A stretch of DNA of 64,000 nucleotides from Maea johnstoni (lineage: Eukaryota > Annelida > Polychaeta > Spionida > Magelonidae), in contig OZ012684.1 of the NCBI GenBank assembly GCA_963942565.1, forward strand, positions 68,402,595 to 68,466,594. The letters run 5' to 3'. The notes beneath the pieces are model-generated. The model had not been told where the DNA came from. It worked only from the letters and a program-made list of their open reading frames with translations, and searched no databases. Made by a program: the position numbers and the translations under genes. Below, one piece after another: positions 22,897-34,370 of this stretch (position 1 is the stretch's first letter; the number at the start of each line of letters is the position of its first letter).

Positions 22897-23237
22897 CCTG
22901 AAACAGAAGCTAGGTTGGAGCAGAACACACACATACCAGATTCAGGTCCTCAAGCAGATTGTGTCAATCACCTGCTAGCTCAGGAATGACGAACACCACA
23001 GTACCATTTTTAGGAGCACTAGTTGGGGCATCACTACATGTACCATGTAGTCAGTGCTGCTGAGAATTCTAGGGAAACACTTGCACATGCTTGTATTTCC
23101 TATGAAATTGTTAACCTCAGTTAAAATAGTTAAGGAGCTTAGAAGTTGGAATATTGATTATAATTTATGTGTTTTTGATCTATAAATAAATCTTTCATAA
23201 TTTATGTGTGTATGAATGATAGTATTTAAGTTATCTG

Positions 23238-23240
<3 letters not shown>
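22897..23240. other. No recognised features
   Basis: Unique sequence leading into the TC microsatellite; a small palindrome CTACATGTACCATGTAG occurs near 23034-23050. Confidence 0.4.

Positions 23241-23304
<64 letters not shown>
23241..23304. repeat. (TC)n microsatellite
   Basis: About 32 perfect TC units. Confidence 0.98.
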
Positions 23305-23308
<4 letters not shown>

Positions 23309-23989
23309 GGACCATTAGCTTATATGTCTGACATTTCTAACAATGTTTTTGTTATTATAAAGGATGTAATGTTATAGAATTAATATAATGTTTTTAAAAA
23401 CACACCCTAAAATTTACAAATCAGTAAATATTTACCAGTTGTTAATTGGCTCTAAGATGCCAGGCACTGTTAATTTCAATCCTGGCATAACTATAACTCT
23501 AGAATTTGTGCAGTGTCCTTTAAATACCTTAGAAAATCTATTCTATCAATCCACACCTTAGAATTAGTATGATGTTTAGTAAATCAATAGCCTAGTGGCC
23601 AAGGCACCTAGTATTGTTTTTTTTCTTTCTTTAAAACCCGATGACTGCACTTACACATGCTTTTTTGACAAAGGTTGAATTGTCTATGATTACAATAGTC
23701 TGACATGTTTCCTCCAGTTCACAATAACATAATAGAAATATAAACATGCACAAGCTCCACTCGGAACAATGTGCTTGCCCTATCCAAGTACAGTTACAAT
23801 GTACTTCACAGGTACTATTACTCTTGAAGCATGGGTCTCTATGCGAGTTTGTATGAAGAAATTTACAAAAGCGAAAGAAAGGAGTGTCATGTTTAAATGT
23901 GTAGACAGTGTGATTGTATTCTTCCAGATGAAATGTGCGAAAAAAAACCCTGAAAAGACTGCCGTTTTATACAGTAAATAAACGTCTCT
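23305..23989. other. No gene recognised
   Basis: AT-rich. 'agcctagtggccaaggcacc' near 23590-23609 resembles a tRNA A-box region, but no B-box follows at the right distance. Confidence 0.35.
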
Positions 23990-24312
23990 GGCGACAATTC
24001 TTTTCTGACATGTGTCCGCATGAATGACAGGTAAAGTGTAAGTCCTCTTTGCTCGCTGTAGTTAGAAATGGATTGTGGCAATTTACTGAATGGAGGTTGT
24101 CAGTGGACTCGGGGAGACTCGCACCCAAGACTGAAAGGCACACGATCCAATTACTTTATTGTCGGGCAGCGGGGAGGTCTGTAAAGGTTGGGATTTCGCT
24201 CAGACGGGAAACGGGGAAAAGGTTACATGGCTTAGGAAGCAGGCTGCCATATCTTGCTTCGCCACACATCCATACCTGTCACCAGCACAACAGACAGCCT
24301 ATTATGACATAA
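23990..24312. other. Balanced, CpG-containing unique block
   Basis: Composition differs from the flanks, with several CpGs. An 87-codon frame here (24049-24312) shows no recognisable domain. A candidate regulatory block. Confidence 0.25.
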
Positions 24313-25305
24313 CCACAAAGGCTGGAGAATAATGCTCTATCACACCTCACACAAATAAGCTTATTTCTAGGAATTTAGGCCTAATTTGTATTGAGTGCTG
24401 ATTTTGAGACAACTGAAGGGGAAGAAAGCGGATTTATAGACTTCTTTAGAATCCGTCTCTGAAGATTTTTAAAAAGATAATCTGTCTCTGAAAATTTGAA
24501 AAAAAACTGTCTTTGAAAAATGTACATCCCCCCCCCCCTCAGGATATCAAATGATTTATTTCTAAAAGGGTGTGTATAAAAACCATATTTAAAGCACTAT
24601 CAACAAAATTATCCTTTCATATCAGTAAGAAGATGCTGAGCATTGAGCCTCTAACCCCCCCCCTTTCAGATGATCAGCATATGTGAGATTTCGACTTCAG
24701 GCATTGCTGTCACCTGATCACTCAAAGCATACTGTTGTTATGTGCCATCTATCCGTAGGGATGACATTTTGATGATTTCTGATACTGGCAGAGGAAGACT
24801 AAGTCCTACAAAGAAAACCTAGAGGCATCCTTCATATTCTCTTATACTTCAAGCAGCGTCTGATTCTAGAACATCTGATAACATAAGTGTATCAGTGACT
24901 TGATCTTAAATAGGATCGTTATGTGTGACTCCCTCCTTAGCATTGCACTTAGGAACTTATTAGTGTGATCTATTGGTCTGAGTACATGATTTTCTCTGTT
25001 TGTACATGATCTTAAACAGGTGCTAACTGTCACTGATGTAGGAAGTATAAGATCCGTTTCTCGCAAAAGCTATCCCCTACTAATACCCCACTTGTGAAGA
25101 GAGTATCCTGGGGTATCAGCTTTGGCCTTAATGCGAGGCCTAGCTGGCTTAGGGCTGGCTTAGGGGAAGTAAAGGGAGGAGGGTGGAGCGGAATAGCAAT
25201 AGGGGAGAGAATTGGCGCGGTAAGTCATCACCATTCAGCTCAACCTGCATGGTAATAGTCGCTACATACTATCCTCTGGTGATAGTTAATACTACATATA
25301 CAACA
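24313..25305. other. No gene; two C tracts
   Basis: C runs at about 24529-24538 and 24655-24663, a 'ctgaaaa/ctttgaaaa' local repeat near 24450-24520, and A/G-rich sequence near 25150-25220. Nothing else is recognised. Confidence 0.4.
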
Positions 25306-25552
25306 TAAAGTGAAACCTTGGAGATGTGAACAACTAATGGCACCAGTTTTCACATTAGGGGGTTTTCACATCTCAGAGGTATGTTCATTATGTAAACGAT
25401 ACAAATGGGACTGGGAAATTGTGTTCACATTAGGAGGTGTTGACACATCTCAGAGTTATTTTCATTATGTAAAAGATACAAAAGTGACTGGGAAATTGTG
25501 TTCACATTAGGGGGTGTTCACATCTCAGTTCAAAATGAGAGGTTTCATTGTA
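25306..25552. mobile_element. Family F MITE (TA-flanked, pogo/mariner-like)
   Basis: TA at 25306-25307 and 25551-25552 flank ends AAGTGAAACCT and AGGTTTCATTG, close to the CAGTGAAACCTC type ends of pogo/Tigger-like elements. The interior has about 2.5 tandem units of roughly 80 bp, each with 'ttcacattagg.gg.gtt', 'acatctcagag', 'ttcattatgtaaa' and 'gactgggaaattgtg'. A second, truncated copy lies at 60147-60280. Confidence 0.65.
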
Positions 25553-25559
25553 CATGAAT

Positions 25560-25800
25560 ATTTGTTTATCATCACTTTTTCTGCTATATTGCAGCTAAAT
25601 AGTTAATATCCACTTGTAAGTGATGGAGGAAACCGCAGTTACCCTGTGAAAGCACTGCTTACCCCCAAATCACTGGCAGCTTTCTCACATGCCCCAGCCA
25701 AAAATTGAACCCAGACAATCTCAAATCTTCTATCCAGCCCAGATAAGGCATTCATTCACTAGTTCAGTTATCATTGTCCTTATGGTGCAATTTAAGGTGG
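25560..25800 (-). mobile_element. SINE family D, near full-length
   Basis: The minus strand reads head to tail: A-box-like 'gaactagtgaatgaatgcc', B-box-like 'tgggttcaattttt', 'ggggcatgtgagaaagctgcc', 'gtgatttgggggtaagc', 'ggtttcctccatcacttaca', ending 'agcagaaaaagtgatg'. It supports a tRNA-derived head. Confidence 0.8.
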
Positions 25801-25839
25801 ATATAGGGGTTCTGTGAACTGCATGTGGGACAATAAATC

Positions 25840-26052
25840 TTAACCCTTCCAATGCTGAGGCTACTTTCGTCCAAAGCACAAGGAAGCTAAAACCTTTGAA
25901 ATCCATCTAAACCCTGTCATATTGGTATTCATTGAATAGCTCTAACTGAGTACTCTCAGATAAGTACCCATATGACAGGGTTTCGGCCATTTTTCAGGTT
26001 TTTTGCATCATTTTGTAATGGCCAAATTAGCCACCAGCAGCACAAAGGTTAA
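25840..26052. mobile_element. Family C MITE, copy 2
   Basis: A complete 213-bp copy: TTAACCCTTCCAATGCTG at the left and 'cacaaaggTTAA' at the right. The central foldback pairs AAACCCTGTCATATTGGTA with TACCCATATGACAGGGTTT (25913 and about 25966 onward). TTAA at both ends fits a piggyBac-type target. Confidence 0.9.
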
Positions 26053-26740
26053 GAAATTGAAAATACATATATGTTCATAGTAAAAGTTATTTTTCTCCTG
26101 ATGATGATGGCTGAAAGTTGAACCTTCCTTCCTCAACATAGCAGTCAATACCTATATCAATTATTTTTTGTAGCAATGTGTCCCCTATTATCTACCATGG
26201 TATTGTTGAGTCCTAGGAGCTTAGAGATATATTGTTTCTCAAGTATCAGTGTTTGAAATGAATAGGGCATCATTATAGCTGGCTGCATGGTAAATTGCCT
26301 TCAGGTGATATATGATAAATGGATGGAATAAGAAAAATTCCCATTAATGTGTGGAGAGCTTGGGACATACTTCTAAGCAAATGTCAGAGGTTGATATCCA
26401 TTTCACAGAATTGTAATTCCTTTGCATGGGAGCGAAATTATTAATTTCAGCCTTTAAAAGATGAATAGGCATATCTTTCAAAGAAGAACGATGTCACACC
26501 TAGCTATTAAATATCCATGATTGATACTTTGGCAAGTGCAATCTGCAGGGAGGTGTACAGGTAAAAGTGAATGACAGTGATACGTGAATAATTCACAGAA
26601 TTGTAGACCTCACTGAAACATTTATATTAACAGTCCAGTGCAATTCGCTATCAAAATATTTCAAATAAAGGCATTCATTTTTGCATAGGAATGGTAAATA
26701 TCATCTGGGATTATAAAGATATAAAAGAAAATCAGTTATA
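26053..26740. other. No recognised features
   Basis: Unique AT-rich sequence without coding signal. Confidence 0.45.
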
Positions 26741-26870
26741 GGTGGAGAAAATTGGTGTACCTTGAAAATAACACAGCCTACCCCAAAGTACTGGAACCTT
26801 TTTCACATGCCCTAAATTGGATTCTGTGTGGGTAATGATCAGACAATTGCGCAGTCATGGTAAATCATAC
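26741..26870 (-). mobile_element. SINE family D, diverged
   Basis: On the minus strand: 'agggcatgtgaaaaaggttcc', 'gtactttggggtaggct' and 'ttccaaggtacaccaatttt' follow the family order but with many changes; an old copy. Confidence 0.45.
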
Positions 26871-27539
26871 TTGGGCTTTTTCAGGGGTATCGCTACCATA
26901 GTATACCCTTATCAGCCATGGACCATTCACCCTGTGGCAATAACAATCCTGGCTCGAGTTAATTAAATCCTAGTGTTCATTAAAACCAACAGGGTCAGTG
27001 GTGATGGTTTATATAAGGCAAGAGAATCTGTGTGCGAAGAGTGAAAGCCTAAACAGTGGATCGTCTTGAGTTTCCCCAAGGTTGAGGGTACATGCCGGGA
27101 GGTTTGGTGGTGCCGGACAGTTAATGGAACCTCGAGCTGGGATGAATGCCAATAAGGTTTCTTACCCCTGTGAGTGCAGATTCAGCTTGGCAATCTTCTC
27201 TCAAATAAGTGAAGTGGTTGGCAATTCTTGCAACACCTGCTGAATTAGGCTGTGTTAGAGGTTGTTGGCACGCCTAGAATTGAACAGTGTTAGCGGATTT
27301 CCCCTTGCAGGAAACCCTTACGAAAGCTAGCCTGGTACAAAGGATTTTCCTTAATACTTAACACATACCCCTCAGATTCATACCACATGATTCTAAAGTT
27401 TAGAAGATTCTGCAGGTAACTTAGTCTCACTTAAATTACCCCTGAATCATTCAAGGAACTGTAGGGCTAAAGTTGAAATACATGTCCAGATGGGCTGTGG
27501 GTTAAAAATCACAATACAATATTTGTTGAAATACAAACA
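26871..27539. other. No gene recognised
   Basis: Unique, moderately balanced sequence. 26880-27320 has several CpGs and could be regulatory. No frame is supported. Confidence 0.3.
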
Positions 27540-27756
27540 TTAAAGCTTCAGAGGCTGGGGCTGCTTTCATCCAAAGCACAAGGATGCAAAGATTTTAAAA
27601 AATCATCTAAACCCTGTTATGTTGGTATTCATTGGATAGCTCGCGCTGACTACTCTCAGATGAGTAGCCATGTGCCAGGGTTTTAGTCATTTTCAGTTCT
27701 TTTTGCATATTTTTTTATTGGCCAAATGAGGCACCCAGCACCATATTTAGGGTTAA
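27540..27756. mobile_element. Family C MITE, copy 3
   Basis: TTAA at 27540-27543 and 27753-27756. It has the same order of blocks as copy 2 ('caaagcacaaggatgcaaag', 'actctcagatgagtagcca', 'attggccaaatgaggcacc'). The central stem is preserved. Confidence 0.85.
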
Positions 27757-28420
27757 ATTTTTTAGTACATTTTCAGGATGTCCAACTGGTAATCATACCA
27801 AAAAGATACCATTTGAATATTCATGTGTCATTCATCATAATAACACTGTTCAATATGAACTCCCAGGCATAGATGGGTTAAGGCTGACTTAGTGAACTGG
27901 AAGTAAGTTGTCCAAGCTCTGAAGGACACTTTCCCTGGGTTGGGGTCACATTAGTGTAATATGACCCTGTCCTTAATTCATCCAAGGCCCTCACGCAGTG
28001 AGAACATTTCGAGATGATGTGCAATCTTCTCAGGAGAATGAGTTTAAGTGAAAGCGGTTCCATTTCACTGAAATCCATTGTTGATTTATATTCTTTAAAT
28101 GTAGACCTCTGTGTATGGTGGTCATGAGGCCATGAGGAAAAGCTTTCACCTGACATTGGAAATTTAATTGGTTTCAGGAAATGTTTCCTTGCCAGTGGTG
28201 TTAAACATGGTTTCAATTTACCTTGTAAACAGCAAAGTCAGTTGCAGATACAGTCAGTCAGTATTCATGGGTTTTGATGAGACACCTGCCTTTACAATTC
28301 AATTTAAACAATTATTTTTCTTGGTAACAATAGTCACTTTTCGTTAGTTTTGCATGAAGCAAATGGTGTAGAATATATTTCTGTTAAAACAAATCCCACT
28401 CATACAGAACAAACCCCTTA
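27757..28420. other. No gene; MITE remnant
   Basis: At 27866-27882 'ggcatagatgggttaagg' is a family B-type right end, so 27757-27882 is probably a remnant. The 112-codon minus frame (27878-28216) has no recognisable content. Confidence 0.35.
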
Positions 28421-28929
28421 TTTGTTGTTGTTGTTGTTTGAGATCCGTAACCGCATTGTTCCCACGGGGTCGACTCCCGAAGGAGGACCTACGGAGGTCT
28501 CCCCTACCACCCAGGCCACTCGTCACCCCCGGGCCTTGTTGCTCTTCATGTTCCCTATCCCCCCATACTTATTGTCATGCATCCTGCATCCGGTCAGTCC
28601 CCTCCCCTGTCCTCCTGTCCTATACAGATATCCTACCAAGTATCTGGTCTGCCCCCTCCCTGTCTTCCTGTCCTACACATATATTTAAAACCCCACACAT
28701 ATGAACCCCTCAAAAACCCCACATATAAACTGCGTTATTTGTTAATTTCAACAGCCTTATCCAAATTGTAACTCTCAACAGACCATCTCCCCGCCTACTT
28801 CCTCCATGCCAACCTGTTTCCGCATCTCTCACTTACCAACGTAGCTCCCTTCCTCTTACTCGCTTAATACTACGATTAGTATGAACCAAAAGTAAGTGTT
28901 ACACAGTGATTTAAAACATGTAAGCATAC

Positions 28930-29640
28930 AACACACCCTTGTGTCATTTGCCTTTTTTTTCCATCCCTACTTCTCCCCCCTTCCCCTTGTCCTCCTCCCT
29001 CACCCTCTCCTCATCCTCTTTCCTATCGTCTTTCTCCCTCACCCTCTCCTCATCCTCTTTCCTATCGTCTTTCTCCCTCACCCTCTTTCATATCGCCTTT
29101 CTCCCTCACCCTCTTTCCTATCGCCTTTCTCCCTCACCCTCTCCTCATCCTCTTTCATATTGCCTTTCTCCCTCACCCTCTCCTATTGTCTTTCTCCCTC
29201 ACCCTATCATCATCCTCCTTTATCTTCTTTTCTCATATCACCCTCTCTCCTCTCTTCTTCCACCCCTTTTCCGCTGTCCCAATTATTTCCACTATCTGCC
29301 TCTGTCCGCTCTTTTTCCTTCTCCTTCCCCATGACTCCTCTCGTCTTTTTCCCCTCCCCTTTGCTCTCTATCCTTCCCTCCTTTTCTCCCTCTTATACCT
29401 GGGCTTTCATCCCTTCCACTTTCTTCCTGTCCTTCACCCCTCTTTTCCCTTTTTTCTACCTTCTCTCCTAACCTCTACACTCTTTTTTCCCACTCTCCCA
29501 TCCTTCTCTCCATATCCCTCCTCCATACTCCCATTTCCTCTTCCTTCTCCCCTCCCTCCCTTTTTGCCAACTCCATTGCCTTCTTCTTCAACTCCCCAGA
29601 GCTCTTCTTTCTTCCACCTTTTCCCTTCAATGCATGCTCT
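28930..29640. repeat. Polypyrimidine tract with about 39-bp minisatellite
   Basis: Nearly pure C/T on the plus strand. From about 29020 to 29215, 'ctccctcaccctctcctcat' and 'cctctttcctatcg' alternate in about five imperfect units. Such tracts can form triplex (H-) DNA and are hard to assemble. Confidence 0.9.
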
Positions 29641-29856
29641 ACACACGAAACTTATCTTCTTCAGTTCACTTTCTCCCTGTGTAGTCCCAAATTATCCCCT
29701 CTAATCCACTGCTTACACTTCTCACACTCAACCAAAAATTCTTCTCCCCCTTCCCTACTATTCCTTCTACTCATTTTTCTCTCACCCACAATTGAAATTC
29801 TACTAAAACAATCAACTTAATTCGTTCTACTTTACTTCCTCTCTATCCAGCTTTTG

Positions 29857-30082
29857 TTTTCCCGCCAAAAAAACGCTGCCCACGCTACACCTATTCACCC
29901 GCAAAACCTTTCGAATCTCCCCAATTACTCCCTCCCCACTTCTACAAAACACGCCAAAATAAACACACACTATTCATACACAAAATCACCACAATAGACA
30001 CACAGCAAACCCAGTGATATATTTCGTGATCTTCCAAAACTCGTCCCCGCTATCGTCTGCTTGTCCGATCTAAGATGGCGCC
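29857..30082 (+). promoter_or_regulatory. Promoter-like sites: E2F and YY1
   Basis: TTTTCCCGCCAAAA at 29857-29870 is a strong E2F match. AAGATGGCGCC at 30072-30082 matches the YY1 motif often found at the start codon of TATA-less genes. The plus-strand frame from this ATG closes after 19 codons, so no gene is supported. The sites may instead belong to the 5' end of the minus-strand retroposon candidate. Confidence 0.35.
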
Positions 30083-30097
30083 TCGTAAAGTACATGT

Positions 30098-30740
30098 ACT
30101 GATGCCTGTACAGCTGGCTGCATGTCCATTATGATCTACACTTATACTGAAAGCCTGGATCCATCCTTGAAAGTTAAATTAAATATCAGCTATACAAATT
30201 AGTTTCTGACAACTTTGATGCCCAATGGGCTACTGAGCTTGTAGATTAATTAGCCTTATCAAGCATTTAGTCACCCTCAATTAGCTATTTCTTAATAGCT
30301 ATGTATAGGCAGTATACTTATTTTCATACTGTATACCAAAATGAAATCCTTCAAATAAATATCAAATAGATTTATGGTTTAGCTTGAGTTTTTGAATGCA
30401 CCAAATTAAAGTAGCACAAATACCCTTCTGCAGTGCTGTAAAGTGAACATTTTAGCACTTCAAATTAAAGCCGTATACAGTATTTCAGATACCCAGGAAA
30501 AAACAGTAACAGTATTTGTGCCAGTTTCTGTATAAAAATGTGCAGTGTTCAGAGAATCAGCTTGCCCTTTCGGGCAAGGGCTAACTAATTAATATATCTG
30601 CCCGAAAGCAAGTTCACTTATAAAAGTTCACTTGCAAGGGCAAGCAGGCAAGTACTTATGTTGGTGCCTGTATCCATGTGGGCAAATATGAATAGTTTGG
30701 AAATAAAGCTACCTGTTTGTATGTAGGCCTGCACACCGTC
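30098..30740. other. No gene; short palindromic cluster
   Basis: At 30562-30579 CTTGCCCTTTCGGGCAAG is a perfect hairpin. Related words ('gggcaag', 'cttgcaagggcaagcagg') follow to 30650 and may be an eroded MITE. Confidence 0.4.
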
Positions 30741-30743
30741 TGG

Positions 30744-30768
30744 CAGCAGCAGCAGCAGCAGCAGCAGC
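30744..30768 (+). repeat. (CAG)n microsatellite
   Basis: Eight CAG units. The open frame that starts just after it (30770) is not supported as a gene. Confidence 0.95.
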
Positions 30769-30769
30769 T

Positions 30770-31744
30770 TTGATCTCAGCGGGTGGCATTAACCTTTACA
30801 GTGAATCCCTCGCAGCAATAAGCCACACCAACCATCAGATGCACCTTATGATAATAGAGAAAACAGTGGTGGGGAAGGAGTCAGAAAGGCTTGGCTATCG
30901 GCTAGATCATACTTCTATCTCACACCAGGCCAGTCTGCCTGCGAACAAGGATTACCCATAATGCACTGCATCAAGAGGCAAAAATAGAAAAATACAACAG
31001 AAAATCGAATCTTTTAAGTAGACTATAATATATACTGCTTTGTAAGTCCATGCACCCCTCCCCTTTTTTTAAATTACTGAATTGTACAGATTCAAATTGA
31101 AAATGGCTGTCACTATAATCTTGTGCTCCATAATTTAATTAGTATATTGCTCAAAGGTAAATAAAATTGTGAATCAAGAGTATGTTGCTGCTTGATATTT
31201 TTTCCCCTTTGCTTAAGATTTGCTTAAGAAACAACATTCACAAAATTAAAGTTTTCTTTAATTTTGAATATACCAACATAAAGTGTGTGTGGATGGTTGG
31301 TTCCACTTAAATAATTTTCAGTATTTTTTCAAACTGTGCTGAACTCTTTAAAGGTTTCCTTCTCCTTTTTAGAAACATCACTTCCTAGATCCCAAAATTC
31401 AAAAACCATGCACTTTCTGAACTTAGCAACCTGAACAAAAGAGAACCTTAGGAGAACTATGACATAGATACAAGACTTTCAGTGTGATAACATTTGGGAA
31501 GGTTTCAGAAAGGCTATTAGATTTGACAACACTGAGGTTGAAAAATCTTTTATATCACTGTTTGGTCAACAGACAACCCAAACTATCAACTTTCTCTTCA
31601 TTTGACAAAGATTGTCTGTTTGCAATTATGACTGTATATATAGCAATTTAATAGACATAGATAGCCAAAAATGACTAAATAAAGAAAATAGGTTTATTTT
31701 TTGGCTTTATTTGGTAATATGTTGTATGCAATAGTAATGTAATG
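30770..31744. other. No recognised features
   Basis: AT-rich unique sequence. Confidence 0.4.
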
Positions 31745-32170
31745 AGAATTAATGCCACATGTTTGATATGCATATTGCTGTACGGAACTTCCGTCTAATC
31801 TGGTTAGCCCGGCCACCTGGGACTACCAAATTTCCCGGTCCATCATAAAGCTCCCCATTCCAGCCAGCCCCTGGAATAATGGCATATTTACCGCCGGTGA
31901 TCATGTGGGGGGGGAGTTTATTGCCTCTGTTGGTGGGTTCTCGTGCATACCTCATTTGCCTAATAACGCATCCTCGCCCATCCTAGCCGCCGCAGCTTTC
32001 ATTGGACAAAATCAAGATTTATTCGCGTTGGCCGATGGATGTTTGGGCACACCGAGACCATAAGGACAAGGGAAATTGTCTCCTAGGGGGCGTTGCTGAG
32101 AATTTCATCATCAGCGCTTTCTGCCGAGGAAATAATTGGATTTGGTTCTAACTATATATAGCAAATAGAG
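31745..32170. promoter_or_regulatory. Candidate regulatory block
   Basis: Markedly CpG-richer and more balanced than the flanks and unique in the window. It includes the palindrome ATATGCATAT (31766-31775, POU-like) and GC-rich text through 32110. Minus-strand frames (68 codons) are without known domains. Called only on composition and motif density. Confidence 0.3.
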
Positions 32171-32229
32171 CAATAACTGTGTGCAGTTCTGTGGGTTACT
32201 TTACCGATTTCATACCAGCTGGCGTGGGG

Positions 32230-32785
32230 AGAATTCTACAGCATGAAAATAAAATAACATCTGAGTAGAACAGGCTTCACAAACTCATATTCACCTCATA
32301 CTTTCTCTTCTGGAGTTGAGTGTACACATCATTTGGCACACTTGAAATATCATGATATTAAGGTGATATTTTAAGATATATCTTACTTAAAGGTGGCATT
32401 CATATCGGGTTTGAGAATCCTTCTTCAGGTATAAAAAATACAAATATCTCTATTCTATTTGTCGAGGTACGCTCAATTAAATCATCAGACCATGTGTGCA
32501 TTTCAGATGCAAATGAGTTAAAAACTATATATAAAAGTCACAACACCATTTTTCCTATTCGTGAACTACGTCTAAAAAGCTCTAAGTGTCTATCCTTGCC
32601 TGTATTCTACAGCATGAAAATGTAATAAATGAAGCAAGCCCCTCAGATCATCTGAGTAGGAGTGAGCTTCACGTACAAGGGAGTTAAAAGCTAAAAGTCA
32701 TAGTACCATTTTTCCTATTCTTTAACTTACTACGTCTAAAATCTTACCCAGAGCTCTAATTTTCTACCCTTGCCATTATTGATCT
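32230..32785 (+). repeat. Imperfect local duplication
   Basis: 'ttctacagcatgaaaat' at about 32233 and 32607, 'catctgagtag' at about 32258 and 32649, and 'ccatttttcctattc' at about 32547 and 32704, the latter followed in both by 'ctacgtctaaaa' and 'gctcta'. The order is the same but spacing differs, so one unit has lost or gained internal sequence. Confidence 0.7.
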
Positions 32786-33045
32786 GTCGGTTACAAAATA
32801 AGATAAAAAAAATTCTTTGCAGACTCATCCCTTCCTCGCTTGAGGGCAGTTGTGATTTATGTAGACAGAGTGGTTTTATAGCCTCTGAACTCGGGACGAG
32901 GCCATTAGGCGATTGGATATCAAACCCTCCTCAAATCTCCATAAAAGGTGGAACATCTACCTCGTCAAGCCTAGACGTAGAACCATTGCCAGAGAGTGAA
33001 GCTCATGTAAAGTTTTTATTCATCTTAGGTGGGAAATGCAACTGA
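32786..33045. other. Balanced unique block
   Basis: A 91-codon frame (32770-33045) crosses it but resembles no family. The sequence has a Hox/Cdx-like TTTATG and several CpGs; a candidate regulatory block. Confidence 0.25.
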
Positions 33046-33319
33046 GATTTGCTTAAATAGTTTATTTCAGTATATTAACTTATAATTTTTTTTTTCTGTA
33101 AATGCTATTATTCAGAAAGACATAATTAATAAAATGGATTGAAAGAGAAATGAAATATTCAATTTATGATAAAACTTTACCATATACAATGTAAAGGATG
33201 AGAAAACTTTGTTCTCATAGGATTCATGTGAATTCCAGGTAATTTGCAATTACTGATCAAAGTGCCTGCTGCATTCATTGCTGAGAAGAGGACCAATGTC
33301 AGTGCTTATCTATTTTGGC

Positions 33320-33417
33320 CTGCCCTGATGTGTTCTAAGGCATTGCCAATGACTGCTGGCTCTCTCTCACCACTGCCCGAGTTCGAATCCCGTCTAGGGT
33401 ATAACTGTGAGAAAGTT
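33320..33417 (+). mobile_element. SINE family D, tRNA-like head
   Basis: A-box-like 'gatgtgttctaaggcattg' (about 33328) and an excellent B-box, GAGTTCGAATCCC (33379-33391). It continues into 'gtgagaaagtt' where the copy is interrupted. This is the best view of the tRNA-derived promoter of family D; A- and B-box spacing of about 45 bp fits a tRNA. Confidence 0.8.
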
Positions 33418-33635
33418 TTTTAAGTTGGAAAATATTTTTTATTGTCAAGCAAGTCAATTTTGGACACAGAAACAAATTACAGCATGTTGGCATATGTCAA
33501 TAGTACATTCAAAGCAGACAGTATTGGTACATATATGTGTATAAAATTATTGATTTGCAATAAAAAGCACTGTATATTTTACAGATAACCTGTATAGCTT
33601 GTGTCATTTAAAAAAAAGTAAATGTAAATGACCAG
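33418..33635 (-). mobile_element. 218-bp insertion inside SINE D
   Basis: GAGAAAGTT occurs on both sides (33409-33417 and 33636-33644), as expected for a 9-bp target duplication. The inserted AT-rich sequence starts with T-rich text on the plus strand, so it could be a short retroposed fragment on the minus strand. No inverted ends are seen. Confidence 0.5.
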
Positions 33636-33745
33636 GAGAAAGTTGCCAATGACTTTCAGTGGGGTAAGTCGGTGGTTTTTGCTGGGTATACTCCAGTTCC
33701 CTTCACTGCTTACCTCATTACAAAATCAAGTCTGATCTTTATTTC
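33636..33745 (+). mobile_element. SINE family D, body after the insertion
   Basis: 'gagaaagttgccaatgact', 'ggggtaagtcggtggttttt', 'actccagttccctt' and 'ctgcttacctcattac' continue the family D order from the head at 33320. Confidence 0.75.
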
Positions 33746-33948
33746 TGGAGCATGGTGACAAGAGTACTAGACCATTATGCTGTAAATACAGGCATTGTGT
33801 CCCCCCTCTTATGCACTATCCCCTAGCACCTTTTAGATTAAAAAGTAACTTTCTTTAATATAGCCAAAACACAAGTCATTTCTGATTTTAAAAAAATGAA
33901 TCACCCATTTCAGAAACAAACCTGTCTAGAATAAACCTATATTTGCCC
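33746..33948. other. No recognised features
   Basis: Short unique AT-rich stretch. Confidence 0.4.

Positions 33949-34370
<422 letters not shown>

Larger units (their letters stand above)
28421..30097 (-). mobile_element. Possible non-LTR retroposon, strongly strand-biased
   Basis: The plus strand is pyrimidine-rich and G-poor for about 1.4 kb, so the minus strand is purine-rich. Read on the minus strand, the segment starts near a YY1-type GGCGCCATCTT (30082-30072). It ends in a structured GC-rich part ('gacctccgtaggtcctcc', which can fold) followed by a (CAA)n tail at 28438-28421. A structured 3' end with a simple-repeat tail is common in non-LTR elements. No reverse transcriptase was found, and no flanking duplication is clear. 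The alternative is an unrelated CT-rich tract next to a promoter-like sequence. The frames of 131-191 codons inside are low complexity. Confidence 0.4.

Noticed and set aside
28896-29704. Open frames of 131-191 codons
   Set aside because: They are Ser/Pro/Leu/Phe-rich readings of a polypyrimidine tract in three overlapping frames; no protein-like composition or domain.
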